The notes under the pieces are model-generated. The model was given only the letters and a program-made list of their open reading frames with translations, made no database searches and was not told the origin of the DNA. 64,000 nt of DNA from CAZFNQ01 sp964520375 (GTDB taxonomy: Bacteria > Patescibacteriota > Saccharimonadia > Saccharimonadales > JANWIN01): contig CAZFNQ010000001.1 in assembly GCA_964520375.1 (NCBI GenBank), positions 12,879 to 76,878 on the forward strand. Direction: 5' to 3'. Shown here piece by piece: positions 8,090-16,882 of this stretch (its first letter is position 1; every line of letters begins with the position of its first letter). Position numbers and translations under genes: made by a program.

Positions 8090-9262
8090 GTGAAAAAAGC
8101 CGGCTCCAAAAAAAATAAGCGACAAGTTACTAATCGTATTAGGCCAATCATATATTGGTTGGAAGCTAGTGTTTACTCAACAATATTAAATATCTTACCT
8201 AAGAAAACTTTTTGGCGTCGCTTAGTCCTATCTCTAATAGCATTTGTACTCCTTACCGTCGGTAGCATGTACGGTATAGCCCGCTGGTACATTGCCCAAA
8301 ATGCCAACAAGCCACTGAAGCTTGGTGTAACGTTCATCCCAAATTATGCACAAGGTTTTGGTTTAGACCCAAAGCAGACCATGCAAGCCATGATTACGGA
8401 CCTTGGTGTAAAAAATATCCGTTTGGTTAGCTACTGGGAGACTATAGAACCTAGTCCAGGCAAATATGACTTTAGTCAGCTGGACTGGGAATTTGCCATG
8501 GCAAACGCCGCAGGAGCAAAGATCAGCTTGGCCATTGGTCTGCGTCAACCCAGGTGGCCGGAATGTCATTCACCTACTTGGGCCGGTGTAAAAACTAAAC
8601 CCGAAAGTGTTTGGTACCCCAAGCTAAAAGAAGTTATGCGCCGTGTTGTTGAGCGCTACAAAAATAACCCCGCACTGGGCAGTTATCAGTTGGAGAATGA
8701 GTACTTCTTAACAGTATTTGGTGAGTGCACTAACTTTAACCGCCAGCGTTTAATTAATGAGTATAACTATGTAAAACAACTTGATCCCAACCATACGCTT
8801 ATTGTCAGCCGCAGCAATAACGCTATCGGTTTGCCGATTGGCCAGCCGAGGCCCGATGAATTCGGTGTATCTGTATACAAGCGAGTTTGGGATGCTACGA
8901 TTACACACCGCTATTTTGAATACCCGTTTCCGGCATGGTTTTACGGCTTTTTGGCCGGTGCTGGCAAGATTTTAACAGGTAAAGATATGATAATTCACGA
9001 ACTCCAAGCCGAACCGTGGCCTCCCGGTGGTATTACTGGGCCGACGTCATCAATGGCCGAGCTGGCTAAATCTTTAGATGCCAAACGCTTAAAGGATAGG
9101 TTTAGCTATGGTGAAGCCACTGGAATTCGTGAAATTTACCTCTGGGGAGCGGAGTATTGGTATTGGCGCAAAGTTAAGTTTAACGATGACAGCATGTGGC
9201 AAGTTGCCCAGCAGGAATTCGCCAAAGCCAATGCTGATAACGCTAATCTTTTATCTAAATAG
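8090..9262 (+). CDS. membrane-anchored clan GH-A glycoside hydrolase-like protein
   Basis: 390 residues, GTG start. A basic N-terminus and one membrane helix (about 43-66) place the rest outside the cell. The outer part is a TIM-barrel glycosidase. Early strands carry LGVTFIPNYAQGFGLD and IRLVSYWETIEP. The probable acid/base is Glu204 in LENEY on strand 4, and the nucleophile is Glu304 or Glu308 in HELQAEPW on strand 7. This spacing fits the clan that holds GH5 and GH42. The sugar cannot be predicted. The neighbouring glycosyltransferase suggests work on cell-surface glycans. Confidence 0.85.
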   Translation: MKKAGSKKNKRQVTNRIRPIIYWLEASVYSTILNILPKKTFWRRLVLSLIAFVLLTVGSMYGIARWYIAQNANKPLKLGVTFIPNYAQGFGLDPKQTMQAMITDLGVKNIRLVSYWETIEPSPGKYDFSQLDWEFAMANAAGAKISLAIGLRQPRWPECHSPTWAGVKTKPESVWYPKLKEVMRRVVERYKNNPALGSYQLENEYFLTVFGECTNFNRQRLINEYNYVKQLDPNHTLIVSRSNNAIGLPIGQPRPDEFGVSVYKRVWDATITHRYFEYPFPAWFYGFLAGAGKILTGKDMIIHELQAEPWPPGGITGPTSSMAELAKSLDAKRLKDRFSYGEATGIREIYLWGAEYWYWRKVKFNDDSMWQVAQQEFAKANADNANLLSK

Positions 9263-9266
9263 TCTG

Positions 9267-10280
9267 CTATCCTGCAATAGCCATGCGGGCAAGCAGGGCA
9301 TGCAGCACGACGTTATCGCCCATTGAGTGATTCTGGCCCTCAAGACTTACGACAGATACACGGGAGTTGTCTTGATTCGCTAACGTGTACCTGAAAAAGT
9401 CCTGCATTTCAATCGGAAATATCCTGCTATCTCCGCCGCCACCAATAGTAAGCTTAAAGTCTTGATTAGCCCCGGTAGCCGCGGCGACATCTGTATTTAA
9501 AGTGCTAGAAGCCATTCCTCGCTTGACGGAGCGCATTGTCATTGCTGACCAGCTGATTATCCAGTCTTTGGTTATTCGCGCAGTCTGTAAGATATTATTG
9601 ATGCCGCCGCCAGCGCGCTGAGCATCTGTTAGAGCTGGTATCGCCGAGTCGTTAATGGCCCGATTTAGATCTTTTAATTTAGTGCTGAAGAAAGCGCCTT
9701 CCAGTTCCCTAATTTTTCTGGTTAGACAATTAGGTGGTTCAAATAGTCCGGAATTACCTAATTCAAACCGACTATTTTCTGCAGCCAGTCTTAGTGCGGC
9801 CGCTCCAACCGAAGCCCCAAACGAGTAACCTATTACATTCAGTCGCTCTATCTTAAGATAATCCAATACATGGGCCTGTTTATCGGCAATTGGGTCAAAG
9901 TGACCGTTTGCCACATCTGTTCGCTGATCATCACTCAGAGCGTAAGCTGTCTGGCTTGATGTATTATCTGGAAATACTATCAGCCGGGTAGGCTCAGGCA
10001 ATATATTCTGCAGAGCCATGGCACGAATAGCCATGCTGGGCTTCCAACCGTTCGTATAAGGCAGCGTTAAGACAACCGCTGATTCGCGGTCATGATCTTC
10101 CATGGGTGAAAGTTCAACATAACGTGCACCTTCATAGCCACTGTACTTTGCTTCCGGCATAGATTTAACAACTTGATCCAAGGATTGGGCTGCTAAGTCT
10201 TCATGAGCCTCCCGGGCATGGTCATCCCAGTAGGGCAGGAGCTCAGGCGGCACCACAGGTTGAAGTGTTTCCAAGCTCAT
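9267..10280 (-). CDS. alpha/beta hydrolase
   Basis: 337 residues, no clear signal peptide. The nucleophile elbow is GYSFGAS with Ser153, following LNVIGYS on strand 5. Earlier, NGWKPSMAIRAMAL and RLIVFPDN fit the oxyanion-hole and cap-entry region. The catalytic His is probably in EGQNHSMGDN near residue 318. The ~60 residues before the fold and the helical insert at about 180-250 may form a lid. Convergent with the glycosidase gene. Substrate unknown. Confidence 0.85.
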   Translation of the reverse strand: MSLETLQPVVPPELLPYWDDHAREAHEDLAAQSLDQVVKSMPEAKYSGYEGARYVELSPMEDHDRESAVVLTLPYTNGWKPSMAIRAMALQNILPEPTRLIVFPDNTSSQTAYALSDDQRTDVANGHFDPIADKQAHVLDYLKIERLNVIGYSFGASVGAAALRLAAENSRFELGNSGLFEPPNCLTRKIRELEGAFFSTKLKDLNRAINDSAIPALTDAQRAGGGINNILQTARITKDWIISWSAMTMRSVKRGMASSTLNTDVAAATGANQDFKLTIGGGGDSRIFPIEMQDFFRYTLANQDNSRVSVVSLEGQNHSMGDNVVLHALLARMAIAG

Positions 10281-10355
10281 AATTAATAATATTTTATCAT
10301 TTTAATAGGTTTTTGTCTATACTTATTATGCTTTTACTGGTACAATATTTGGGTT

Positions 10356-10820
10356 ATGAAAAAGAAGGCCAAGAGCCAGATCAAGCGCATATCTAATCGA
10401 CGAGCCAAGTTTGATTACGAACTAGGTGATAGTTTTGTGGTGGGCCTGCAACTAACCGGCGGCGAGACCAAAGCCCTACGGTTGGGTCATGGCCAGCTGC
10501 GCGGAGCCTACGTAACCATTAAAGACGGAGAACTGTGGCTAATTAATGCCGCTATCAGTCCCAGTGCAGGAGTACCCATTAGCGAAGCTGATCAAACCCG
10601 CAGCCGAAAACTACTGGCCAAGCGAAAAGAAATTGACCGACTAGCTGCCGCCAAACAACAAGGCCAAACTATCATTCCATTGGAAATATTGACAGGCGGG
10701 CGGTATATAAAGCTCCGAGTTTCACTTGGAAAAGGCAAAAAACGCTATGACAAACGCCAAGTTCTAAAAGCCCGTGACCAAAAACGCCAAATTGAGAATA
10801 TAGTTAAGTCGTCTTATTAA
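10356..10820 (+). CDS. smpB: SsrA-binding protein SmpB
   Basis: 154 residues, the normal length. It binds tmRNA and guides it into stalled ribosomes for trans-translation. Recognised from NRRAKFDYELGDSFVVGL near the start, the GGETKALRLGHGQLRGAYV core (tmRNA-binding OB fold) and the basic tail KGKKRYDKRQ that enters the ribosomal mRNA channel. TACAAT (10341-10346) ends 9 bases before the ATG. The tmRNA gene itself is not found in the window. Confidence 0.97.
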   Translation: MKKKAKSQIKRISNRRAKFDYELGDSFVVGLQLTGGETKALRLGHGQLRGAYVTIKDGELWLINAAISPSAGVPISEADQTRSRKLLAKRKEIDRLAAAKQQGQTIIPLEILTGGRYIKLRVSLGKGKKRYDKRQVLKARDQKRQIENIVKSSY

Positions 10821-10846
10821 CTTTTAAGCTTTAGTATAAACCATGT

Positions 10847-10875
10847 TTGCCAACAGATAAGCCCTCAGCTATAAT
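10847..10875 (+). promoter_or_regulatory. sigma-70 promoter of tRNA-Asn
   Basis: TTGCCA (10847-10852) and a perfect TATAAT (10870-10875) at 17-base spacing, with the tRNA beginning 18 bases after the -10 box. Confidence 0.75.
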
Positions 10876-10893
10876 TCGTCCGTTAGTCGCTAA

Positions 10894-10968
10894 TCCAGAG
10901 TAGCTCAATGGTAGAGCAGTGCCCTGTTAAGGCAATGGTTGCCGGTTCGAGTCCGGCCTCTGGAGCCA
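10894..10968 (+). tRNA. tRNA-Asn (anticodon GTT)
   Basis: Full cloverleaf. The acceptor stem TCCAGAG pairs with CTCTGGA and the D stem is GCTC/GAGC. The anticodon loop CTGTTAA gives GTT. The T arm is GCCGG-TTCGAGT-CCGGC. The discriminator is G and CCA is encoded (10966-10968). The top pair of the anticodon stem is a G/A mismatch. Confidence 0.95.
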
Positions 10969-10973
10969 AGCAT

Positions 10974-10999
10974 AAGCGCTTTGAAAGAAGTGCTTTTTT
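10974..10999 (+). terminator. intrinsic terminator after tRNA-Asn
   Basis: Stem AAGCGCTT (10974-10981) with AAGTGCTT (10988-10995), one G-T wobble, 6-base loop, running into six T. Confidence 0.8.
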
Positions 11000-11019
11000 G
11001 ATGCCGCGGGATTATAATT

Positions 11020-11805
11020 ATGCTTATGTTAAGAAGAGAAGACGGTTTTGGAGTTCTACCCGTTATTGTCGTAGTTGTAGTATTAATAATTATTGGATTA
11101 GTTGCAAGTAAGGTACTAACTAACAACAAACCAAGACAGCAATCACAATCTACCAGACAAGCCAATAGCCCTCAGACGAATAATGAGAACTGTAACTCCC
11201 AGCCGCGGTTTCAAACGCCGGTCGATCTTAGCAAAGTTAGCAGTATTTTATATCCCGGGCAATACCGCGGCAATGAATACAAAGCCCACGGTGGTTTTCG
11301 GTTTGATAGCTACAAGCCCGCAGATATAGTAGTAAAAGCACCCTTAGACGCCCAGATTGAGCGGGCTGGTCGCTATATCCAAAATGGTGACGTGCAAATC
11401 CTGCTAGAGTTTAGCGCCGCTTGTGGCATAACTTACCGCTTTGATCACATACTTACTGTTGCAGCCGAGCTGCAGTCGTTAGTGGACAGCTTGCCCAGGC
11501 CGACATCGGACTCACACACTACACTAGTCAACCCACCAGTGAATATAACTGTTGGGCAGGTGATTGCAACTGCGGTCGGCTCGCCCAGCACCCACAACAC
11601 ATTTGTTGACTTTGGTGTTTATAATACGCTGCACAAAAATAAGGCATCTAATGACCCTGCATGGCTAGCCAAACATACTCAAAACCCAAATGACCAGTAC
11701 GGAATCTGCTGGTTCGATCTACTAACACCCCGGGATGCTACTCTGGTCAGGAGCTTACCATCAGGGTCAAGCGAGAGTGGCAAGACCAGCGATTATTGTA
11801 ACTAA
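11020..11805 (+). CDS. membrane-anchored protein with degenerate M23 (LytM)-like domain
   Basis: 261 residues. After a short basic start (MLMLRREDGFG) comes one strong membrane helix (about 12-34), then a Gln/Asn/Ser-rich linker. The outer domain (about 70-215) has HGGFRFDSYKPADIVVKAPL, which follows the M23 endopeptidase pattern HxGxD...VxAP. Later, the segment YRFDHIL stands where M23 enzymes carry HxH. The catalytic set looks incomplete (Phe before Asp, single His), so it may be a noncatalytic lysostaphin-fold protein. The N-terminus resembles a prepilin-type helix but lacks the Glu at +5. TATAAT lies just before the start. Confidence 0.7.
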   Translation: MLMLRREDGFGVLPVIVVVVVLIIIGLVASKVLTNNKPRQQSQSTRQANSPQTNNENCNSQPRFQTPVDLSKVSSILYPGQYRGNEYKAHGGFRFDSYKPADIVVKAPLDAQIERAGRYIQNGDVQILLEFSAACGITYRFDHILTVAAELQSLVDSLPRPTSDSHTTLVNPPVNITVGQVIATAVGSPSTHNTFVDFGVYNTLHKNKASNDPAWLAKHTQNPNDQYGICWFDLLTPRDATLVRSLPSGSSESGKTSDYCN

Positions 11806-11877
11806 GTTTAAACTGCAATATAGTTCTAAGTTCCATCACTATGGAGAGCCATAGATAAATACGAGCTTTAACTTCGT

Positions 11878-12570
11878 TTATGGTTCTACATTAAAGTAGC
11901 CTGCTGTCTCAGCATGCAAATGATCGTGGAACTGATAAGTGCCCGACTCGGAGAGCGTTATTGTCTTACCATAGCCTTTTTGAACACTTAGTTCAGCCAC
12001 CCCAGCGTAGGCTTCATGCGCTAGGTGAGGCCCGAATGAAATATCACGAATTTCGTTATCTTCATTAATAAACGTCAGGGTATCGCACTTGTGAGCAGCC
12101 GTATGCAGAGGACTTACCACTCCGTTTTTGATGTTGACTTTGTGGTTGACACGAAGCTCCTGGCAAGCCCCGGTCGCCTGACCACCAATCTGGGAGATAC
12201 CTTCATCATTGACTAGTTTCTTTGTGATGTCTGTTGACGACATATTGTAGTGCAAGTTGTTAATGATCAATATTGATCCGCCCACTATAATCAGAATGAC
12301 ACCGACTGTAGCTACATAGAAGAATAAGTTCCAATTTGGTTTTGGTCCACGGCCTATATGCAAGAAGAAAGTTATTTGAATCACCATTTGGATTACGGCA
12401 AACCCTAAGATTGTTGCCAGCAGCGCCGTACCTGATATCGATTGGTTTACGACTAAATAGTAAGGAATTAATGTAACTACCAAAGACAATATCAAACCAA
12501 TGACATAAGATTTCATAGTCCCATGCTCTGGCTTAGGTTTGCCGCTAGAATTGTGTGCTGGACCACTCAT
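11878..12570 (-). CDS. cyoD: quinol oxidase subunit IV fused to a cupredoxin domain
   Basis: 230 residues, about twice the usual CyoD length (~110). Residues 1-110 are the CyoD part: three membrane helices (about 20-42, 48-72 and 84-106) and the family run QITFFLHIGRGP between the second and third. Residues ~135-230 form an outer cupredoxin-like domain. It has CDTLTFINEDNEIRDISFGP, with possible copper ligands His182 and His185, and YQFHDHLHAETAGYFNV with His215, His217 and His219. The HDH...G pattern is typical of bacterial copper-binding cupredoxins. It is the last gene of the cyo operon and its start overlaps the cyoC stop by 4 bases. The CyoD half is sure; copper binding is inferred. Confidence 0.88.
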   Translation of the reverse strand: MSGPAHNSSGKPKPEHGTMKSYVIGLILSLVVTLIPYYLVVNQSISGTALLATILGFAVIQMVIQITFFLHIGRGPKPNWNLFFYVATVGVILIIVGGSILIINNLHYNMSSTDITKKLVNDEGISQIGGQATGACQELRVNHKVNIKNGVVSPLHTAAHKCDTLTFINEDNEIRDISFGPHLAHEAYAGVAELSVQKGYGKTITLSESGTYQFHDHLHAETAGYFNVEP

Positions 12571-13160
12571 TTAAACGCCCCTAAGTACACGAAAGTGAAA
12601 ATAAAGATCCAGACAATATCCAGAAAGTGCCAAAACAGACTGAGCATATTCAACTTTCGAACCATATGCCAGTTAAGTCCCCGCTTCATGATGAAAGCCA
12701 GGGTGATAACCATCCAGAGTAGTCCTGAGATAATATGCAGTCCGTGTGTTCCGACCAGCACGAAGAATGATGATAGAAAAGCGCTACTTTGCAGAGTGTG
12801 CCCATCGTGGATTAAACTGGCGAATTCATGCATCTCTATACTTAAAAACCCCAGACCGAGTAGGAACGTGACGGCGAACCACAAAAGTGTCTGATTCTTC
12901 TTGCCCCCACGCGCCGCGATCATGCCAATACCACATGTAAAACTGCTGGTGAGAAGTATGATGGTTTCAGTCAGTGCCAGTGGGAGACTAAAGAGATCTC
13001 GGCCCGACTCTGTGCCAAAAGTATTGCCATGCAGCACCGCATAGGCAGCAAACAGGACAGCAAACATCAAAAGATCCGTCATCAAATACACCCAAAAACC
13101 GAAGGCAGCCCGTTCATTTGCCTCTATTTCGTGGTGGTTCAACTGGTGTGATGTTTCCAT
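12567..13160 (-). CDS. cyoC: quinol oxidase subunit III
   Basis: 197 residues, five membrane helices, the size of CyoC. Family runs seen: FGFWVYLMTDLLMFAVLFAA near the start, the ETIILLTSSFTCG helix, and FLVGTHGLHIISGLLWM-type text (FFVLVGTHGLHIISGLLWM) near residue 138. It stabilises subunit I and its lipid pool. It starts inside the last 22 bases of cyoB and overlaps cyoD by 4 bases, so the three are translated from one message. Confidence 0.95.
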   Translation of the reverse strand: METSHQLNHHEIEANERAAFGFWVYLMTDLLMFAVLFAAYAVLHGNTFGTESGRDLFSLPLALTETIILLTSSFTCGIGMIAARGGKKNQTLLWFAVTFLLGLGFLSIEMHEFASLIHDGHTLQSSAFLSSFFVLVGTHGLHIISGLLWMVITLAFIMKRGLNWHMVRKLNMLSLFWHFLDIVWIFIFTFVYLGAFK

Positions 13161-15241
13161 GTGCGCCAGCTTTTATTTTTTATAACATCTCTCGCAAAGA
13201 CGAATACAAACTTCACAAGTTCCCATAGGCTCATATCTTCATCGTCATCATCATTGCCAGATTCAGTAGTCTCTGTCTTCCTTAACCTGACTTCTTCGAG
13301 TTTCTTTACTTCATCTGCTTCAAGCGTATAGTCAATATCTTCCTTGAACATACGAATAACCAGTACAACGATGATGCCAATTATCGATACCGCTGCCAGC
13401 CAGTTGATGTCCCAGACAAAGGCGAAGCCGGCTAAGAAGGCGAAGCCGGATATATAGATTCCGGCCGCTATATTCTTAGGCATATGGATTGCTTCATAGG
13501 CAACTTTTGGCAGGCCATGCTTCTTCATTTCCCAAAAGGCATCTCGTGATGTAACTTGCGGAGTAGTGGTGAAATTGTAGGACTGCGGCGGCGACGGAGT
13601 AGCCCATTCTAAAGTTCTCCCATCCCAAGGATCACCGGTCGTATCACGCAGTCGCTGCTTTTGAATGATACTGGCCAATATTTGTGCCAACTGCAGAGCC
13701 ACGCCAATCGCTATGACGATTCCACCGATCAACATAAGCACATATAAGGGCTGCCAGCCAGTGGAAGAATCGTAGTGATCAAGTCTTCTTGTAGCTCCCA
13801 TAAGTCCCAGCACATACATTGGTATAAAGGACAGGCAAAACCCAATAATCCAACACCAAAAGGCATTTCGGCCAATCCGCTCATTGAGCCTAAAACCCGC
13901 GAACTTAGGGAACCAGTATGATATCCCGCAAAAGACGCCAAAAAGTACGCCGCCAATGACCATGGAATGGAAATGCGCAACTAAGAACAGGCTATTGTGA
14001 AACTGGAAGTCAGCTGGTGGTACCGCCAACATGACACCGGCCATACCGCCAATTGCAAACACAGCGATAAACCCAAGGAACCACAACATTGGCGTATCAA
14101 ACCGAATCCGTCCTTTGTACATCGTAGCAATCCAAGTAAACACTAATACGGACGTCGGTATGGCAATAATCATTGTCATCGTGCCAAAGAACGCGTTGAC
14201 ATCAGCACTGGCACCCATTGTAAAGAAGTGATGCAGCCAAACAGACAGCGCCAGCGTTGAAATTCCAATCATACCGAGCACATTTGATGTGTAGCTGGCA
14301 ATTTGCTTGCGGCTGAAGGTTGTAACCACCTCCGAAAACACACCGAAGGCCGGCAATATTAATATATACACTTCAGGATGCCCCCACATCCAGATGAGAT
14401 TGGTATACATCATGGGGTCACCGCCACCAACAATCGTAAAGAAGTGCGTGCCTAAATATCGGTCAAAAAATACCAAGAATATAGTGGCGGTAAGTAGTGG
14501 AAACACAGTTACGGCCATAATCATGCTACAAAGCGACCCCCAAGTGAACAGCGGCATTTTACCCAAGCTCATGCCGGGTGCGCGCATCTTTAGAATCGTC
14601 ATAATAAAGTTAATGGCACCAAGCGTCGTGCCAATACCAGAAATCTGTAGACTCCATATCCAGTAATCCACACCCGCACCTGGACTGAAAACTTTTTCCG
14701 ACAGTGGAGCAACCGCTAGCCAGCCGGTAGCAGCATATTGACCGCCAACGAAGAAAAACATGTTAACCATGACCACTCCGGCGACAAATAACCAAAAACC
14801 CAGCGTGTTCAAGAATGGTGAAGCTAAGTCTCGAGCCCCAATCTGGAGTGGCACTATGTAATTTATGAGCCCAAAAATAAACGCCATAGCCACAAAGAAA
14901 ACCATAATATTACCGTGAGCTGTAAAGATTTGCTGGAAATGATCAGACGACAGGTACCCATGTGAGGATCCGGAAGATAGCGCCTGCTGAAGCCAAATCA
15001 TTATTGCATCCAGTCCGCCGCGCAGGAGCATTAATCCACCGACGATAAAGTACATAATACCGATCCTTTTCGGGTCAACTGAGGTCAGCCACTCTTTCCA
15101 GAGCCATTTCCATCGTTTCAGATATGTTATTACCGAGATAGCAACTAAACCCATTAGGGAAAAAGTTAGCGACGCACCGATTGTAAACCATTCATGCGGC
15201 AAGGCTTCCCAAGTCAATTTGCCCAGTAGTAATTCTTTCAT
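13139..15241 (-). CDS. cyoB: quinol oxidase subunit I (heme-copper oxidase)
   Basis: 700 residues, typical for CyoB. It is the catalytic subunit, which reduces O2 with quinol electrons and pumps protons. The low-spin heme ligand is His109 in FTAHGNIMVFF. The HPEVYILILPAFG run carries the copper His and the cross-linked Tyr. VAHFHSMVIGG carries the high-spin heme and low-spin heme ligands. The quinol-site residues known from E. coli (R71, D75, H98, Q101) are all present here as Arg74, Asp78, His101 and Gln104. It is therefore a quinol and not a cytochrome c oxidase. The C-terminal tail is acidic and basic and holds a DDDDE cluster. Confidence 0.98.
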   Translation of the reverse strand: MKELLLGKLTWEALPHEWFTIGASLTFSLMGLVAISVITYLKRWKWLWKEWLTSVDPKRIGIMYFIVGGLMLLRGGLDAIMIWLQQALSSGSSHGYLSSDHFQQIFTAHGNIMVFFVAMAFIFGLINYIVPLQIGARDLASPFLNTLGFWLFVAGVVMVNMFFFVGGQYAATGWLAVAPLSEKVFSPGAGVDYWIWSLQISGIGTTLGAINFIMTILKMRAPGMSLGKMPLFTWGSLCSMIMAVTVFPLLTATIFLVFFDRYLGTHFFTIVGGGDPMMYTNLIWMWGHPEVYILILPAFGVFSEVVTTFSRKQIASYTSNVLGMIGISTLALSVWLHHFFTMGASADVNAFFGTMTMIIAIPTSVLVFTWIATMYKGRIRFDTPMLWFLGFIAVFAIGGMAGVMLAVPPADFQFHNSLFLVAHFHSMVIGGVLFGVFCGISYWFPKFAGFRLNERIGRNAFWCWIIGFCLSFIPMYVLGLMGATRRLDHYDSSTGWQPLYVLMLIGGIVIAIGVALQLAQILASIIQKQRLRDTTGDPWDGRTLEWATPSPPQSYNFTTTPQVTSRDAFWEMKKHGLPKVAYEAIHMPKNIAAGIYISGFAFLAGFAFVWDINWLAAVSIIGIIVVLVIRMFKEDIDYTLEADEVKKLEEVRLRKTETTESGNDDDDEDMSLWELVKFVFVFARDVIKNKSWRTWKHHTS

Positions 15242-16146
15242 TATTTGTGTGAATGGCTTCCGTATAGCCCTGTGTATTTAATAATCACTCTGGCATATAA
15301 ATTATTGTCGCTAAGATTGTAGAAGGCAGCTGGATTGCTTTTACTGGGTTGTAAGATGCTGTCGTACTTGGCGGTATCAAGCACACTTGGAGACTGTTTT
15401 ACTGCCTGCACCCAACGGTCAAAATCTTCAGCGTCACTGGCACGGGCAATAAACTTCATTCCTGAAAAACCAGCACCATTAATTTCGGCTGAACTTCCTG
15501 GATAATCTCCAGGTGTGTCGGCCATCAAGTTTAAACGATTGACATGCCCGGTCATGGTATATAGCTGACCGCCAAGATTCGGAATCCAGAACGAACTCAT
15601 TGGTGCCTCATCAGCTGTTAACTCAAATTGAACCGGGGTATTTACTGGAATTTGAACAAAATTGACCGCCGCAATTCCTTGTTCCGGATATATAAACAAC
15701 CATTTCCAACGCATCGATACGACTTGTATCGTTAGCGGTTTGGTATCAGTAGCAATCAGTTTCTGTGGCGCTAGCCTATGAGTAGCAGGCCACATTACGG
15801 ATACTAGTATTAGCATGAAAGTGCCTGGTATTGCCCAAACGCCAATATTAAACCACTTGCCATGATGAAAGTTTGGTTCATATTTAGCTTTTGGATTAGA
15901 CTCCCGGTATTTCCAGGCGGTGAAATAAAGCAAGGTAACTGATGGTACGGCAATCACCAACAACACACTGACCGTATAAAGCATTAGGCCGTGTTGCTGC
16001 TTGGCAATCAATCCTTGGGGATTAAATAGCGCTGTGTTATGACCGTGTAGTAGTCTTCTTATAAGCAACCCCAAGTCTGCTAATACCGTGAGAATAATCA
16101 GCACAAGCCACCCCGGACTAATACTATTTTTGTTACTTTCTGACAT
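15241..16146 (-). CDS. cyoA: quinol oxidase subunit II
   Basis: 301 residues from the ATG at 16146 (a TTG lies one codon earlier). Three hydrophobic segments precede the outer cupredoxin domain: one near the N-terminus (about 13-30), then two helices at about 55-77 and 98-122. The outer domain contains VVSMRWKWLFIYPEQGI and SFWIPNLGGQLYTMTGHVN. The Cys and His ligands of a CuA site are absent (FSGMKF), as expected of a quinol oxidase. No lipobox Cys is seen. It is the first gene of cyoABCD and overlaps cyoB by one base. No heme O synthase gene (cyoE) is in the window. Confidence 0.96.
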   Translation of the reverse strand: MSESNKNSISPGWLVLIILTVLADLGLLIRRLLHGHNTALFNPQGLIAKQQHGLMLYTVSVLLVIAVPSVTLLYFTAWKYRESNPKAKYEPNFHHGKWFNIGVWAIPGTFMLILVSVMWPATHRLAPQKLIATDTKPLTIQVVSMRWKWLFIYPEQGIAAVNFVQIPVNTPVQFELTADEAPMSSFWIPNLGGQLYTMTGHVNRLNLMADTPGDYPGSSAEINGAGFSGMKFIARASDAEDFDRWVQAVKQSPSVLDTAKYDSILQPSKSNPAAFYNLSDNNLYARVIIKYTGLYGSHSHK

Positions 16147-16298
16147 CAACCTGGTTCTCTCAAAACGTAACCATAATCATGTCTATAACTATATCATGAG
16201 CTGATTAGCGTGGGGGATTGGCCCAATTTGAGTCCCGCCATCGGATCCAAGGTAGAACTAAAGGCGAAGAATCATTAAGAACTTGATAAAATATACTT

Positions 16299-16586
16299 AT
16301 GCCTACAAAAGCAATCGCAACTGACTTTATGCATAAAATGCCGATAGATTTAAAAAAAGCTCTGCATTCTGACGAATCAGTTTACGAGCGGTGGGAAAAC
16401 CTCACGCCACTGGCACGCAATGAATGGATCTGCTGGAATATCACAAACAAAAAACCAGAAACAAGAAAAAATCATATCGAGCGGACCGTGATGGAGTTGC
16501 TAGAAGGAAAGCGCCGACCTTGTTGTTGGATAGGTTGTATACATCGTTGGAATAAAATGCATAAAATTAAAAGTGCAGTAAGGTAA
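16299..16586 (+). CDS. YdeI/OmpD-associated family protein
   Basis: 95 residues. The core YERWENLTPLARNEWICWNI, followed by KKPETRKNHIERTVMELLEGKRRPCCW, matches the YdeI/OmpD-associated family, in which F/W-x-x-L-S/T-P-S-x-R is the signature. The family's role is poorly known (stress or peptide resistance in some bacteria). TAAAAT and TATACT lie just before the ATG, so the message may be leaderless. Confidence 0.78.
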   Translation: MPTKAIATDFMHKMPIDLKKALHSDESVYERWENLTPLARNEWICWNITNKKPETRKNHIERTVMELLEGKRRPCCWIGCIHRWNKMHKIKSAVR

Positions 16587-16614
16587 ACTAAAGGCAAATT
16601 GGTATACTAGACTT

Positions 16615-16827
16615 ATGCAAAAGATAGCAACACGAGTATTTATTATCGCTTCCATTACCTTTGGTATTGTTGGCATTTTAATGGTCATGACAGCTCCTTT
16701 TGGAGAAGGCGAAACGAGTTCTGACCTAAACCGAGCATTTCAAAAACTTCTACTGATAGCTGTTTTTATAATTCTTCCTTCGTTTGCACTTAGCGTTGCT
16801 AGTAAGTACCTAAACGGTAAATCTTAA
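16615..16827 (+). CDS. small two-helix membrane protein
   Basis: 70 residues with two membrane helices (about 6-28 and 45-64) separated by a polar loop, GEGETSSDLNRAF. Not recognised. TATACT (16603-16608) ends 6 bases before the ATG, a clear leaderless-type promoter that supports the gene being real. Confidence 0.65.
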   Translation: MQKIATRVFIIASITFGIVGILMVMTAPFGEGETSSDLNRAFQKLLLIAVFIILPSFALSVASKYLNGKS

Positions 16828-16882
16828 TTCTTAACTTCAAAAACGCTGAGCACCGTTATTAACTTAAGGAATTTTACGAAAC

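Noticed and set aside
16198..16250. A third copy of the shared leader motif (GATTAGCG near 16203)
   Set aside because: Only 7-8 bases match. GAAACC and the preceding GAGTA/GAG elements are absent, and no terminator follows.
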